From: Bemisia tabaci
Taxonomy: Eukaryota; Arthropoda; Insecta; Hemiptera; Aleyrodidae
Assembly: GCF_918797505.1 (NCBI RefSeq)
Contig: NC_092793.1
Span: forward strand, 91,524,411 to 91,588,410
DNA length: 64,000 bases
Direction: 5' to 3'
Shown: positions 12,301 through 27,300 of the stretch, one piece after another
Numbering within the stretch: the first letter of the stretch is position 1
Layout of the letters: every line of letters begins with the position of its first letter
Program-made: the position numbers and the translations under genes
The notes under the pieces: model-generated
Told to the model about the DNA's origin: nothing
What the model saw: the letters and a program-made list of their open reading frames with translations, nothing else
The model's database searches: none

Positions 12301-15300
12301 ATTGGCAAATGGGACCCCCTGGAAAGAGACGTTCCACAGTGTGACTGGCTGTAAGTATTTAAAGGTGGATTCGCCTACACGTCGGGAATAGATTCCTTCG
12401 GATAATTGAGTTAGTTAAAATTTAAGAGATGCTCCTTTTTTTAAAACATCCATTTGAGTACGACAATGAACAGAACATACTATGGAGTGGCTAAAAATTG
12501 CTTATTTTTTTTTGTTGATACATTTAAAATTTTGCAAAGAATTCTCAAATATTTCAGTTCATTTGGAGAAAAAAAGGGAGAACACCAAAGTTAATTGTAG
12601 GCATGCAACAGCCTTGAAATAAAACTTGAAATTCAATTATTTTGCAAAATTTTAAGGAATTATTGATTCAATCTCGATAAAACAGTGTGCTCATAATTTT
12701 TCTAAGATCATTGTGTGAATCTTGCACATTTTAAAGTGGATTAGCAATACATATGTAAAATCAAAAGCCTAGAATTTGAAGCAAACGTTATCTGTTTCCA
12801 TCAGGAGTTTCTGAGAAGTATCCATGTGAAAAAATTTTCCTGATAAGTGAAGGAGCGTTTTTCGTGTACATTTTACTCTGGTTTGCTTCTTTTAGTTTTT
12901 AGAACCTTGTAAAGGGTATATTTTGCATTCGGTGTCTATAAATAACAAAAGAGTTCATACAATTTTTGTAAAAACCAGGAAGAGAATATACTGTCTATGT
13001 TTCTTGTAAAATTCGCAGAACCGTTCGAAGTACATCATTGCATTCATGGTCCAAGTTGCCTCATTTATTCTTTTTTTTCCTTGCAAGATGATTAGAAAAG
13101 TCTCGAGTAGTAACACCGAGCCGTTGAACGGCTTTGGACTGTTTTAACGCTTCTTTTGGCAGCTGATCTTCATAATGTAGCAAGAAAATCCGGCATTTTG
13201 CAAAATGCCTGGGCAAATACAAAAAAAGGCAATGGAAGTACTGAAATTTTGCTATTTGCGTACGCATTTTGCACAATGCCTAGGTATTTATGAAAGTGAC
13301 TTGGCATTTTTGAAAGTGATTAGACATTTCTGAAAGTCAGAGGTCGGCAATGAATTCAGGCATTTACGAAAATGCGTTGGCAAATAGGAAAATTGGCAGC
13401 ATAGAGCTAATGATGGTACATTGTTTATGAAAATTCTAGTATGAGCACGAATTACACGACTATCTCTGGTGATGGTAATTCACAGCTATTAAATTTTGTC
13501 ATCATTTCACCTTATTTTTCGGTCTTGTGAGAATATGCAAAAACCCTTTAGCGGTCAACATCTTTGGTGACAAGAAATGTGTCATTTCTAGAGAATTTTG
13601 TCAAATTTTTCAGATAAGAGCATGATCAAACTATACTGAACGAAAAACTAGTTCACCCCTATTTCATCTAAACATGGGCAGAATACATAGTTGGAAAGGA
13701 TTTACATTTTACTTACTTTTGTGAACAGGATCCGGGTGATGAGTCGTAACAGTGATTAGATTTGGATTGATATACTTGTATAAAACACTTCGATCGCTTA
13801 ATACACGCCCTTGTGAGTGGACCCTCTCGAGTGGGTTTTTACCTTCTACACTAACTATTTCTTTGCCTACATTTACCTCCCAGATAGTCTGAGCAATTAA
13901 ACCCTGAGAAAAAAATCAAGCGATTTTAAAATTCGAACAAAAGTAAATGAAAAATTCACTTCAGATTACCATGTAAAGAAGAATTCAGATTCAAGGTCTA
14001 AGTCAATTCAGAGAAAACATGTAATCGCTGCTTCTATAATCCTACAATAGATCGCACTCTTGTCAATATTTCTATGAGTAAAGCGACCAACCTAAAACTT
14101 ATTTGTAGAGTAATATAATGGTTTCATACATTAATTCTGAACAATGGTACAGTTAAAAATACAAGAACTTTTCCGACCAAACTGCTTATACCCATGTCCA
14201 CGTGGGTAGGATTGTGCAACTTTTCCTTCTTTTTTTTACAAGTATCTGAAACCACCCACATTACGAATTTCTCGGCCAAAATAGAGAGAAAATTTGAGGC
14301 AAATTTCAGAATAAAGCTTACAGCTCTCTGACACCTAAAGAGCTGAATGTATGCAACGTTGACATGGGTATAGACTGATTGGTGATATTGGTCCTCATAT
14401 ACAATAACCTCAAATTTAACTGTTTTTGCGATTTCGGAGATTTTCACAGGGATTAATGAACACTATGAAATGATAAGGGACACTAAAGGATAGGGGAACT
14501 AATTCTGCACATATCTATATATTGCAACAAAATAATTTCCGCGTTTAACCGGCGTACATTCCAAGATTTGAGGAGCGTTACAGAAACACGTGCGCACTGT
14601 TACAGAGCTGTTCTAGGAAAACATTACAGAGCTGTTCTAGGAAAACCCTGTAAAAATATAAGTCACCGACGAGTTCCTTAACCAAACCTTCACACAACAA
14701 AACCACCAACCTGTAACGAACTGCCGCTGTCTGATGAGAAAAAGTGGGACCATTCTAACTACAATCTTACACCACAGATAATAGCGCCATCCATCAACTT
14801 TTATCACTTTTGAGGAGGGGAAAGGGTCGATTTTGGACTTCTTGGAATCAATGTGGGTAAAAATTTTCCTTACTTTCTGATTTTGATTAAATAGTTTCAA
14901 AATTGTGATGGAAGCCCCAATTTTCGAAGTCAGGATCTCCCTTTCAGTCTCAAGGATAACTAAGGGGGTTCCTGGATGATGGAATTCGGATTCATTGGGG
15001 TAATTTTCTGTTCGTCCCCACGATCCTCCTTTCGGTCCAACCAAAAATAACCTAGAAAAAAAGCCTGGTACTGATAGTCGAGGACACCCTGTCAGAAAAT
15101 TTAATGATGATCAGAGGTTAAGAAAAAATGCTGTTTGTAGGAAACCTTGTCTATAGATATACCACACGTGTGATTTCATCATTACGAGGAATGATTCTGA
15201 AAAAAGAAAAAAATTGAACATATTCTTATCTTACTTTGTTAGGCATTTTGGATACAGCAAATCCGGTCACTAAACCAGTTGAAGGATTTGCAATGAAAAA

Positions 15301-18300
15301 GTACGTGCTTGGTGCCACCATGATGGCTGTTTTCAGAGTAGAACTGGGATATGCATGAACTTGCTTGTTGTCACTCAGAAGTAAAATTCCATTGAGATTC
15401 TCTTCATCCTTTTGGTGTAGCATTAAAGTCTGCTGGATTCTGTATGATAGTTTCAGGATTCCATCTCCTAGGGAACAATACAATTCATATAGTGCCCCAG
15501 CAAGTTATTCAAGTGCCCTTATTCTTCCTGCAAAAGAGCAAAAGTTCCTGGCGCCTTGTCACTAGAGAGGAGGGGGCAACAGGCCTTTGAGATGAAGCAT
15601 TTGGAGTTTTCCTATAATCTTTGTTTCTTTTTTATTTTATTACACTTTTTCATCTGTAAAAAAACACAATCTTTTTTTTTTTTAATTAGTCTCTTATGCA
15701 GTCTCTTGAGCAGCACACACCAAAAACACAGCATTAAAAAAATAAATTGATGATGTTTAGTTTAATCTGTATTTTTTTAAATTGGTATTCACCCTTCCTT
15801 TCCAAATCAATGGCGAGAATGATGTGCAATGTTTCAAATGCTACAACCTGAAACCCGAATTATTAAATACTAGCGACCCTTACGTGCTTCGCTGTAGCAG
15901 TTTATGCAGATTGAATGACAGGAGAAAAAATTCGGTGATTTTCGGATTCAGCTGCCAAAATTACACAAGAGCCATTTATCCCATGCTTATTCAAGTTTCC
16001 TCTCTGTTCCTAACATCAATATTTTTTTGGACAAGTGCTCCTTTCCGCCCTCATAACGCCATGTAAAACTCATCCGATTGTTATGCATTGGAGAAGAGAG
16101 GAAAATTTTATTTCTCACATAACAAGTGGAGTTATTCCCACTCAATTCTTGACGCTGCAGCCGAAAATGATCCTCATTCTCTTCCAAAACCTTCGGAAAA
16201 ATCAGTATCCCAAAAAGAAGGGATTTTTTTGAGCTGAAAAATCTATTTTTCATAAATTTTGTAGATTTTAGATGAAAAATAAGATCATTTTCGGATTTAG
16301 AGGCAGAAATTGAATGAGAATCAACCACTAGTTACCTGAGAAAATTTTTTTCCTTACTTCCTTTCCGGGGCAAAACAATCAGATGAGTTATGCATGGTGT
16401 TATATGGGCGAATAGGAGCACTGGTCCGGAAAAACCTTGATATTAGGAACAGAAAAGAAACTTTAATAGGCATGCAATACTAGATTCCCTAAGTGATTTT
16501 GGCTGCTGAATCCGAACACGGATTTAGCTTTTTTCCATCATGCACAGATTTTCCGGAACATTGATACTTCTCAGGAAAAGCTAGATTTGTGGGGAAAATT
16601 CTTATTTTTGTGGGGAACATTGACCTAACACCTAACCCAGAAAAACGGACGTGATGTTCGATATCAGCGTTCATAAATCTATCCGAGGTGAGTTGAAGAA
16701 TTTCAGGCAAATCTAAAAAAATTAAAAGTCGACCATTGTTCCCAGTAAGTATTAATCTCGTTAATAACTCGATCACTTGCGCTACTTTTGCGCTACATTG
16801 AAGAATATTTGGAATGGATAAATTGTCGCTCCCAAAATTTTCTTTTATGCTTCCCATTTTATCAATGCTTGATGCTTTTGATCGGCAAACTGAAAAGACA
16901 ACATTGCAAAACAAAGATTTCTCGGATCCAGGAGTGGAATAGGATAGTGAAATATTTGCGATGGACCGTCAGATGGAGGCTTGAAACAAGGAATGTGTTA
17001 CTCAGTCCAAGAGTGCAAAATCCTAGGACACGCTATGCCTCGCGGTAAGCCCTACAATGACAAATTCTCAACCCCAGCACGCACCCTTCGTGAACAGGCA
17101 ATGCGTAAAATATTCCTTCAGTAATGTAGGCACTAACATGCGTTTTACGGTGTCTGAACTTTGTTTGACGCGATTATTTGAACTCGCAGAATTAGCGTTT
17201 TTCAACTCAGATTTGCTTTTTTTCAAGATTTTGAGGTTCTTGTACACTCCGTACAGATAATTTTTCTTCAATATAAAAAAAACATGAAAATCAAATTATT
17301 TTTCTCTCTTATCGTCTTTTTAATGGCCCAAAATAGAAGCATCGAAAATAAATTGTTTTTAAGAAATACTATAAGCAGTAAGCACGCATACTTTGGGTGA
17401 ATATTATTGCAATCGCAGTTGATTTTAGTGAACGTAGCTAAGAACATTTTGATTTATTTTGAGGAGTAATTGCAAACACACAGTGTAATAGCGACTGCTG
17501 AAACTTAAGATTGCAGGACTCTGCGTTTTATTTCAATTTTTTTTTTGGCAATGCGACGCTAGAACATACAAATGATGAAAAAAATTAAAATTCAAGAATA
17601 TCAGCCGTGTTCTGCGATCGAGCAATTCAAATCTTCCTCCTCTTCTCTTCTTATGAATGAAATTATTGAACTGCCGCAGCGACCCTAAAATCCCCAGCCA
17701 CTACGCTTCCCACACCAGAGTTTACAAATGAAAAGTAAAAAAGAAAAAGATGCGCAGCTACCGAATTCAGGTTTCCCGATGGACTGATTGTGAGCTCATA
17801 ACAATCCCGCCGGCGAGCGAGATCTTGCGACACCGCGCGCTCGAGCCGTGCGCAGTCACATGAGTATAGCATAACCATGGCAACAGCGATCCGGCCTTCC
17901 TTCTCCAAAATCCGCGTGACCTACTGAGAAACTGGGTCGGTCCCGGTACCCTTGGGGGGCTCCCGCGGCTCCCCCGTTGCGGAACCCCGGGGGAGCTCGC
18001 TCCGCCCAACGCGGAACGATGGGCAGAACCTCCGGTCTAAACGCGGCCCCGATTGGCCCAGCAGGAAGGGAGCCAGGCCGATTTTTCCGAAAACCGTTGA
18101 AGGGCACCAGCGCACCCCCAGATGGAGGGATCGCGAAATCCGACCTGACCGAACGTCGCCGACCCGCAGACGGAACCGGGAGCCCGGGGGACGAACGGGA
18201 AGGTAAGAAGTGGGGCACTCCGTGCGGGGGTCGTAAAAAACAGCCATTCGGGGCGAAGCGCCCCTCCGGAGAGGTTGGAGTCGGTAATTCTTGAAACTTA

Positions 18301-21300
18301 AGCTCCGGCCGCCCGGAGGCACCCGCGTGCGAATCCCGAGCCGAAAGAACGAACGGGGCGGGAACGGCGGCGGTTTTCCCGAAAAAACCCATGGGCCTTG
18401 TCTTCACGGGCCATTTCACGGGATATGTCCCAGGGAAAAATCTCACTTGCGAAGTTGGGAAAAATATTGAGTTAATCAATATTTTTTCCAGTACCAAGTT
18501 TGATCCTTGTACCCCTAGAAGGAACTGAGAGAGGAGGAAGAGGTGAAAACGAATTGTGCGATATTTTGTTGATTACTCCATTGTTCATGTTTGCTTTGTT
18601 AAAATAATGTGTCTAATTGTCAATTGAGTGCAATTATTATTTTAATCCCGGTTAAAAACTCGACTTTAACTAATTCATCTTCTCCCGCAAACTAGTCGTA
18701 GGACTGTATGAGCCCCGTCCCGTGGAGACGGTAACTGGGAAAAATCCCCGAAGTTTCATTCCTGCGATTCGAACTTGGGACAAATCCCATGAAAACGTAC
18801 CGTGGAGACAAGGCCTTCGGGACTGCAGCAACCTCCCGGAGGGTCGGACCAGAAAACCCGGCGGGGGGACGGGAGACCCGGCCGCAGGGGTCCCGCCGGT
18901 GGATCCTCAGGGGCGTGGGACACAGGGGGGCCGCGGGACGGGGCCGAGAAGTTCAAGGTCACAGCGGACCGTCTACAGCTTCACGTATTAGGGCACCAGT
19001 GCCCCCCGGATGGAGGAGTCGCGAAATCCAACCTTATCGAACGTCGCCGACCCGCAGACGGAACCGGGAGCCCGAAGGACGAACGGGAAGGTACGAAGTG
19101 GGGCACTTCACGCGGGGGTGGGAAAAACGGCCTTTCGGGGCGGAGCGCCCGCCCGCCCGCCCCTCCGAGGAGGCCGGGGTCGGCGATTCTTCGGACATAA
19201 GCTCCGGCCGCCCGAGGGCACCCGCGTGCCGAATCCCGAGCCGGAAGGACGGACGTGGCGCGAGGGGTGGCGGTTTTACCGAAAAACTCTTGGGGGCTGC
19301 AGCAATCCTCCGGAGGGTCGGACCGGAAAACCCGAAGGGGGGACCGGAGACTCGGCCGCAGGGGTCCCGCCGATCGATCCTCCGGGGTGTGAGACACAGG
19401 GAGGCCGCGGGACGAGGCCGAGACGTTCAAAGTCACGGCGGACCGCGTAAAATTTTATTTATTAGATTATAACGATGGCAATGTAGCAATGATAAGTTGA
19501 TGGGTCAAAATTGACAAATTTCATTGGTTTCAGCTGAGAGCTGATGGTTTTACCTTCATTTCAGAGCAGACATTGGCTCTCTGTAACAAACCATTCATGA
19601 TACATTTTGTTTCAAACTTTTGACTTTGAAACCCTTCCCTTTCCCTCCTACATAAAAGAACTAAAAAATCTTGGGTGTTTCAGACTAGAAAAATGATTCT
19701 ATATCGACCTCAAGAATATTTCCAAGTTCAGCAGGACAATTGTTTGACATCCTACGTTTTTTGATTGTACAAGACAAGGTAAAAGTGGAATCGAGTTGAG
19801 TGGTTGATCGGCTGTGTGGATGGAGCGACCGAAAACCACTGCAGGAGTCCTATATTGGGCAGGATAATCGACCGGATGTCAGCCAGCAAGGAGATACCTT
19901 TAGCCTGTGGATAATCGGCTGATAGAGAACTTGTAGAGTGACTCTTGGTCACCCCAATAACACAGCCGATCAATCACATAACTCCATTTCGCTGTAGTCT
20001 TGCCTTGTCCTATTGATTGACATAAAATTTCAATAATTGGCCTGCAAGCTAAACTTGGAAAGGTCCAATTTTGGGTACGGTCTTTAACTCGAAAGTGATA
20101 GAAACATTTTCAGATTTGAACACTGAAATAAGGATCAAGTATACTTACCCAGTGGTTCACCAGTGATAGGGTTAAATGAAAATAAGACACCATTGCGAGT
20201 GATCTGAAAAAAGAAAATAGAGGAGTTACTAGTTTTTGTTTTTTGAAAAAAAAAATTATAATAGACAAGAGTATATCTGTAGTAGGTTGTACAATGCAAA
20301 GTTTTGCGACAGTATTATAGGAGTATTAGAGTGATAAGAAGGTACTGAAGTGGTTTAGAGATGGCAAGGAAAAAAGTGGAAAAATTCAAGCATGTAGTTT
20401 TTGCAAACTCAGTTTTTTTCGAACTAGGAATCTTCAGTGAAAAATACTTGAGGACAAAGCAATCATCTGGACTTCAACGTTTAGAAGGTCCTTTGACATT
20501 CAGACTTTGCAGTTTGTGTCCCTGGTAAACTCAAATCACACATAGCTTCTTAGTGCTCTAAGCAGCTAGAAATCCATTCTACTACCTAGGACTAAGTCTA
20601 CTTTTGGATGATCAATGGCTTAACTGAAGATTGAAGCAGGAGATTTCTTGCATCCGAGAATTTTCTGCAGCATATTGTTTCCATTTTGGACATTTCCCTC
20701 AAAGAGCTATTAAAAAGGGGAAAGTCTCTTCAGAAGAGTCATTGTAACGTTCATTAGAAAGTAACAACATTGCATTGTCTTTGAATTGAAATAAGATGAA
20801 AACATTTGAAAAATGGAAATTCAAAACATGGTAAGCACCATCAGTTGTTGCAAAGATTGTGCAAGTAGTTCTTCACAGTTTAAGAACCAAAATGTCTTCG
20901 TTCATGAGCCACTTATTTGAAAATTTGTTGGCAGATCTGATATTCCTTTCTTAATGAGAACTGCTCTTCTCAGGCCACTGGATTCCCATGAAATGAGGGA
21001 GGAACTTGCTCAATCTTAGCAGCCCCTGATGGCCCTTGCAAGGTTTTGAAAGTCCATGCTTATCGAATCACAATGCAAAGGCAATGAAAAGTCACGAGCA
21101 TTACATCGAAACATCCTAATGTAAGTTGAGACATACATTGAACATTTGGAAGATACTTCCCTTTGCTTGAAAGCTTGCACTGGAATTTAGCGAAACGGGA
21201 AGAAAATGCTGTCGGGAATTCCAAAGAACATTTGCAGGTAAGTTCCTGCTTTGATCCCTAGGCAGAGCTACTGATGTAAAAATTTAAAACTCAAGAATAT

Positions 21301-24300
21301 TACTCACTGCATCTTGAAAAATAACAGTGCATACAGCTGGATGTGGAAAATGCCTCGTTGTCCGCTGAACGTAGAGAGGAATCGTTTGAGACTTGTCAGA
21401 GAGAGAAAAAGGAACAACATCCTTTACTAGGTAAGTCCATAAAATAGTTCCAGTTAAATTGTCAATACCAAACAGCTGTAAAACATTTCCTTTTTTAAAT
21501 GAATGTCACACAGACTTAATTTTGCAAGGGAAAAAAATCAACAGGATATGTAAAAAGAACAAGTGTGATACTAAAAAACAATGGCTGTAAATGTAACATA
21601 AAGAAATGTAAAGGTTTATACTTGATCCCCAGGAAACGAAATATAAAATTCGAAAAATATAAAATACGAAATTCATAAAGAGTGTACATAGGCTGTCCCA
21701 AAAGTATCCAGACTGGTTCAGTAACTTCAAAACTACGATAGATACAGACATGATCTTGGTCTCATTTTAAAGATCAACTCAATACCTATCGATTAAGACC
21801 AAGGTCAGCACAATCGAATAAAAATTGACCGAGTTATGGCAATGTGAAATCAGTGAGTAAAGATTACCCCTATGGTTTTTAAGGAAAATTCTTCATCGAC
21901 GATATTGATACCTAAAAGTATGATCTGGTATTGTGTTTTCACCCTAAAACTTCCATGCAATGCTAGAACAACCTGGCAACATTGCCCCGTGGTGGTCGGC
22001 TGTCGCCAGTTGTCGTCGTCCGCCTTTGGGCCAAGAGTCCAAAAGGCAAAAATCCCCGACCGACCAGGCGCACCCCGAACCGGTGGAATGCTGCACTTGA
22101 GAGCTTTGTGGATGCTCCATCAAGACAACGCGCGGCCTCACAACTCGAACTTTACACGTGAATTTATGAGTAAAAATGAAGTTGAAACAATCCTTCATCC
22201 TCCTTATTGCCCTGACATGGCTCCTTGTGATTTTTGGATCTCTCCTTTGCTTAAAAAGGAGTTTTGTGGGCAAAGATTCGAATCTAGGACCGAAATCCAG
22301 AATGCGATTCAGAACTTTTTCAACTATGGAGTTTTTCAACTATGGTTTCAACCCCTGGGATGGCCCAGGGGAAGAATTCAGGAAAACAATGTTAGAGAAG
22401 TGGCAAGAGTGCATGATGTTTAATGGACGGTACTTCGAAAAACAAAAGGAAGTTATGGAAGATTCGGAGGAAAGCAGAAACGAAGATTAACTTTTTGAAT
22501 CCTGGTAAGCGAAAAATCTTCCTTAAAAACCGTAGGGGTAAACTTTACTCACTGATTTCAAATTGCTATAACTCGGTCAATTTTTATTCGATTGCGCTGA
22601 CCTTGGTCTTAATCGATAGGTATTGAGTTGATCTTTAAAATGAGACCAAGATCATGTCTGTATCTATCGTAGTTTTGAAGTTACAGAACCAGTCCGGGTA
22701 CTTTTGGGACAGCCTATGTATGTAGTTCACTATATGGGTCAAGGATAAAAGATAGCAACGGCATATAACGCGTCCCTACATACATACAGATACGCCGGTC
22801 CTACAGTGCACTCTGGCGCTCTGTGACACCCAAAAGCCACATGTACATATCTTCCCAAAGGTTATGGGACAACTGAAAACGAAACAACCCTTTGTCAACG
22901 CCCTTGCATCATCCTTTCATGGGATGTCCCTGTCGTCTCCTTCCAGAGGGTACCCGCCTACCCGATACAAAACTTGTTCGGACAACCTTTCCTCCCAGTC
23001 TTTGCACATGCCTATACGGCACTAACTGCCTGGACATGACTTCAAGCACGATAATACTTCTCAATTCCATTACCTGCCGAACTTTTTCATTACAGACACA
23101 GTCCCGGCTCGAGCTTCCGGCAGACCGCTGTTAAACCATTTCAGCTGCCCTCAACAAACCTTGTGTTCGCTTTGTTAGAGGCCTCATTTCACTACCATAC
23201 AGCACAGTATTTTCCACGATGGCATTATAAGTCAATGCTCGTTTGCCTTTCAAATGATTTGATCCCAAAGAAATCCGTTCAGAATCTTGATGGCTTTCCT
23301 CCCATGGATGATCATCCATGGAGGATCATTGATCCTGTATTTAATTGTCCAAATTCATCATTCCATCCTGAGCCAGCAAAACATCTGAAGAAAATGGCAG
23401 TCAGCCAGGCGCTGCATTTGGGGTTTGTGGATCTTCAAAAAGCTTATGACACTAGTGAAATTTAGGAATCATTGGAAAAGTGGTTTTAGCAAAAGACTTG
23501 TGGGGACAATTAGAGAATTTTTTGATGGAACGATGGCAAAGGTTAAATCATACAGGAAACTGTTTGGAGTTTCTTCATCACAAAAGAAGTAAAACAAGCA
23601 GCCTGCTGTTTGTTACCCACATCATTTCAGGTGTACATGGAGCACTTATTGATGGAATGCAAAAGGAAGAGTGCCGGGATGGGAGTTCAACTCTCTGCTA
23701 CAGACCCCTTACCCTATGTGCAAAAAATTGTAATTTTCAAAAAATTCTGAATTACACGTTTTCAAAGTAAAGTCTCAATAGACAAACACTATGCCATGCT
23801 ATTAGGCCCCACAATTACACTAAACGTCCGTATATGCACGCACTACTACATACTCCTTCACTATAGGAGACCAACACAGCATCTTACAAGCCAACTTTTA
23901 ACTATCAATTTTTACTTTTAAAGTTTGTCTTTTTCAAAGTATATGGGACGTTCTAAATGTAAATTCCATCGTTGTATTCCAAAAAAACTGTAAAAGATAA
24001 AATGAATGAGCTAAAATAATTGTGTCTGCCATACTTGCTGCATTCCAACAAACTAAAATAGTTAAAAATTGGACAACTGGTTCGCTGGCGAAGTCCGTTT
24101 AGCAGAACTAGCTTCCTTTCTGCACAAGTTCAAAACTGAAACTTGAACCTGCCCTCAGAACATTGTAATAACGAATAAAAATTGACCGGAGTATAAAAGA
24201 AACATCCTAGAGAGGTCACCTTACTTTTAATAGCAGTCTCTGCCTACGTCCACACACTTCTGATATCAATGATACAATTTTCTGATGTCGGCTGAAAATA

Positions 24301-27300
24301 AGCCTTCATCTTGGCTATGAAATCAGGGAAAGAAACTTCCTTTATCTTAACATCAGTGGCGAACTTACTAGCATCAAGATCTGATTGCAGTTCTGAGAAA
24401 AGGTAAAAATTACTGGGGGCTACATCTGGCAACTATGGAGAATGGAGGTGAGAACCCTGCATACACTTCTGCGATACATTTTGAAAGGTTGCTACAGAAT
24501 GTGAAAAACCACTCAAAAAACGATCCTATTTAGAAATCTATAATTATTGACCAGATCAGAGATGAGCTCAGTCCAGCAAAACGGCTTTCCAGCGAATGAG
24601 AGGGCCTATTTTCAATTTCTTTCATTCGTTGGATAGGTAGCTGAAAGTATGACAGACACGTTTCTACTTATTGCAATCATTTATCGTAAATAGTTTCCGG
24701 GAAATAAGACTATGGAACTTACTTAATGGCCTCTAGAACTTCCCTCACATGGTAGGAACAAATAAACACCGCCATGCTGCCAGTCAACTTGTTAACATCA
24801 TGCACGTTAAATGACTTGGAACACCACCACAAACTTTTGAATTTGTTTTTTTTCTCAAAACTATGAACCTTGACCATGGAACTCCTGCTGGTAACGTCTT
24901 TAATTACAGTTTGGTACTAGTTTTCTAATGACCACTAGTTCATAATTACCTTCCCAACTTTGGAGACAGCAACAATAATTTTATGAAGGCCAAATTTATC
25001 TCGAACAAGATTTGTAGCTCCTAGTTTGTTCGGCTGATCCAACATCCCGCAGAACATGAAGACAAATGATTGAAGTTGATGCAGTTGACTGGAGATGCGG
25101 CGGTAAAACATGCTTAAAAAGCTAGCTGGAAAACGAAACCCAAAAATTAGTGCAACATCGATTTTGAGCCATGTTGCAATAGGGCTAAGACATTGTTCAA
25201 ATTTGAGTTCGATCAACATTTTCGTTCAACGTTTGAACGTCCATCAACATTTAGAAGTCCTGACAGATCCTCAAAAATGCAAAATTTGGATAATTTTGGC
25301 ATTTTTCATCTATTTTGGCAAATTCCGGTCTCTTGGAGAGTTGTAATTGATAAATGTATTCATAAATAGGCAATACATAACCTAAAATGCACCCCATTCT
25401 CCACCTAAAGCTCCCCATCCCCCCCAACTCCCATCCCCTAACGTTCCAATATTAATACACTCTTTAAAAACTACGCTATTTTGGTAGTGAACAGAGATCG
25501 AAAGAAACACTAGCCAGAGTGGGTAAAGGAGGGGTATCGATAAGGGCCGATTTTGGCCCCACTTCAAAAAATCATCTGAACCCATATTTTAAGTACCCTA
25601 GGGTAGGTGCATTCTGGCGCAAAATATTTTTGCGATTGTGCATCGTTTTCCTGCCAAAACAGCCGACTCAATTTTTCGGCTGAAAAATGGTTTTAATTTT
25701 ATGACGAGCCCAAAAAAGCTTCGTTTCATGAGTACGGGAGGTTCATGTACGTAATTTTTTGCGTACTTTTCAATGGAACAGGCGAAAATTGTCTAAACCT
25801 ACTTTTAAGGGGTCATTCTAGACGTTTTCAACGATTTTTGGGGTTTTTTGGCAATTTTTCACCTATAACTAGAAAACTGATGATTATACAACAAAAACGA
25901 TTGCAGATTCAAAAAGAGCGTAAAAAATCCGTTAGAAATCATTGGTTAGACATTTTCTCAGCTTAAACTGTCAACACGAAAAACAGCTCTAAACTTGAGA
26001 AAACCGAAAAAACTGCATTTTCCACGATTATTAGTCTTCATTTACACCCAGCACAATTTTGCCACATCACCAAAATTTAACAGATTAAAGTTACATGCCA
26101 GTACATGAAACACGCCAAAAATTACGGTGTGGAAAAATTGTGCTCATAGTTAAAAATGGACTTTTGTTGAATGGAACCATCCTTGAATAAAAGATGAAAA
26201 TTCTCTAACTCTCCGGGAAGATTCGCCAATCATTCATGGGATACCTGTATCCTGGTAATTTTTTGCGTACTTTCGATTGGGACGAGTGAAAATGGTGAAA
26301 AATCATGTTAAGTGGGCCATTCAGAGAATTTTTCAATATTTTAGGGGGGTTTTGGGGTTTTTCTGTGGGGGGGGTAGGGGTTGTTGGGGGGCTTGGAGAG
26401 CATTTTTTGTTTGTAATACACCAAAAAAATAACAAATTCAGAAAGAACGCGAAAAATTCGATAGGATTCGATACTTGACACTCTCTCTCAGCTTGGACTG
26501 TCCACACGAAAAACGGTCTCAAACTCGAGAAACTGGGAAAAACGGCCTTTTCTCCAGCTCCCCAGTCATAATTTACATCCTGGTCACTTAACAGGTTAGA
26601 TCGTTAAGGAGTATACAAGGTGTAACAACTAAGTGACGACAAACTTCCAGGGGTTGTTCCATGGCTCAAAACAAGCAGAAAAGTCCCGTACCAAAATCCT
26701 TTACGATGCGTGGTTCTCGACTTTCGGGGAGTTCAATTTTTGAAAAAAATACCGCACGTGTTCAGATATGACGTCACAGTGGCTGTCCGAATTGTCGGAA
26801 CCGAAAAAACTTGTGGTTTCGTAAAGTGATCATCAATAGCTTAACAAAAGGTATTTTCGTTTTTTTTTTCGTAAAACCCCTCTTAATGGAGTTATGGACC
26901 GTAAAAAAAATACCGTATTACCGCACGTCGCAAATAAAGTTGGTCAGGACGTACGGTAAAATGGTATTTTTTTTAACGGTCAATAACTCCACTAGGTTTT
27001 ATTAAAGAAATACCAGAGGGTGGTTCGGGTGTGTATGCAGAAGGCAGATGTAAGGCCCTTATTTAAGTTTTTAACTGTAATGCGATGTATTTTAGTACTA
27101 AGTATACAGTTTGTATATGATTGTTCAGAATAAAGTGACTTGTTTAATAAAGAAAGAAATAAATGAATGAATAATTATAATAAAAAAAAATTTAAAAATT
27201 TATCTCCATTAGAGGGGGTTTTACGAAAAAAAAAACGAAAATACCTTTTGTTAAGCTATTGATGTAAATTATGACTGGGGAGCTGGAGAAAAGGCCGTTT

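Noticed and set aside
14637..15044. 135-codon minus-strand ORF
   Set aside because: Lies in a MITE-like fragment; composition and lack of similarity suggest chance.
17856..19472. Long ORFs (up to 227 codons) in the GC-rich block
   Set aside because: Overlapping on both strands, biased to P/R/G, and interrupted between repeat copies; expected by chance in GC-rich DNA.
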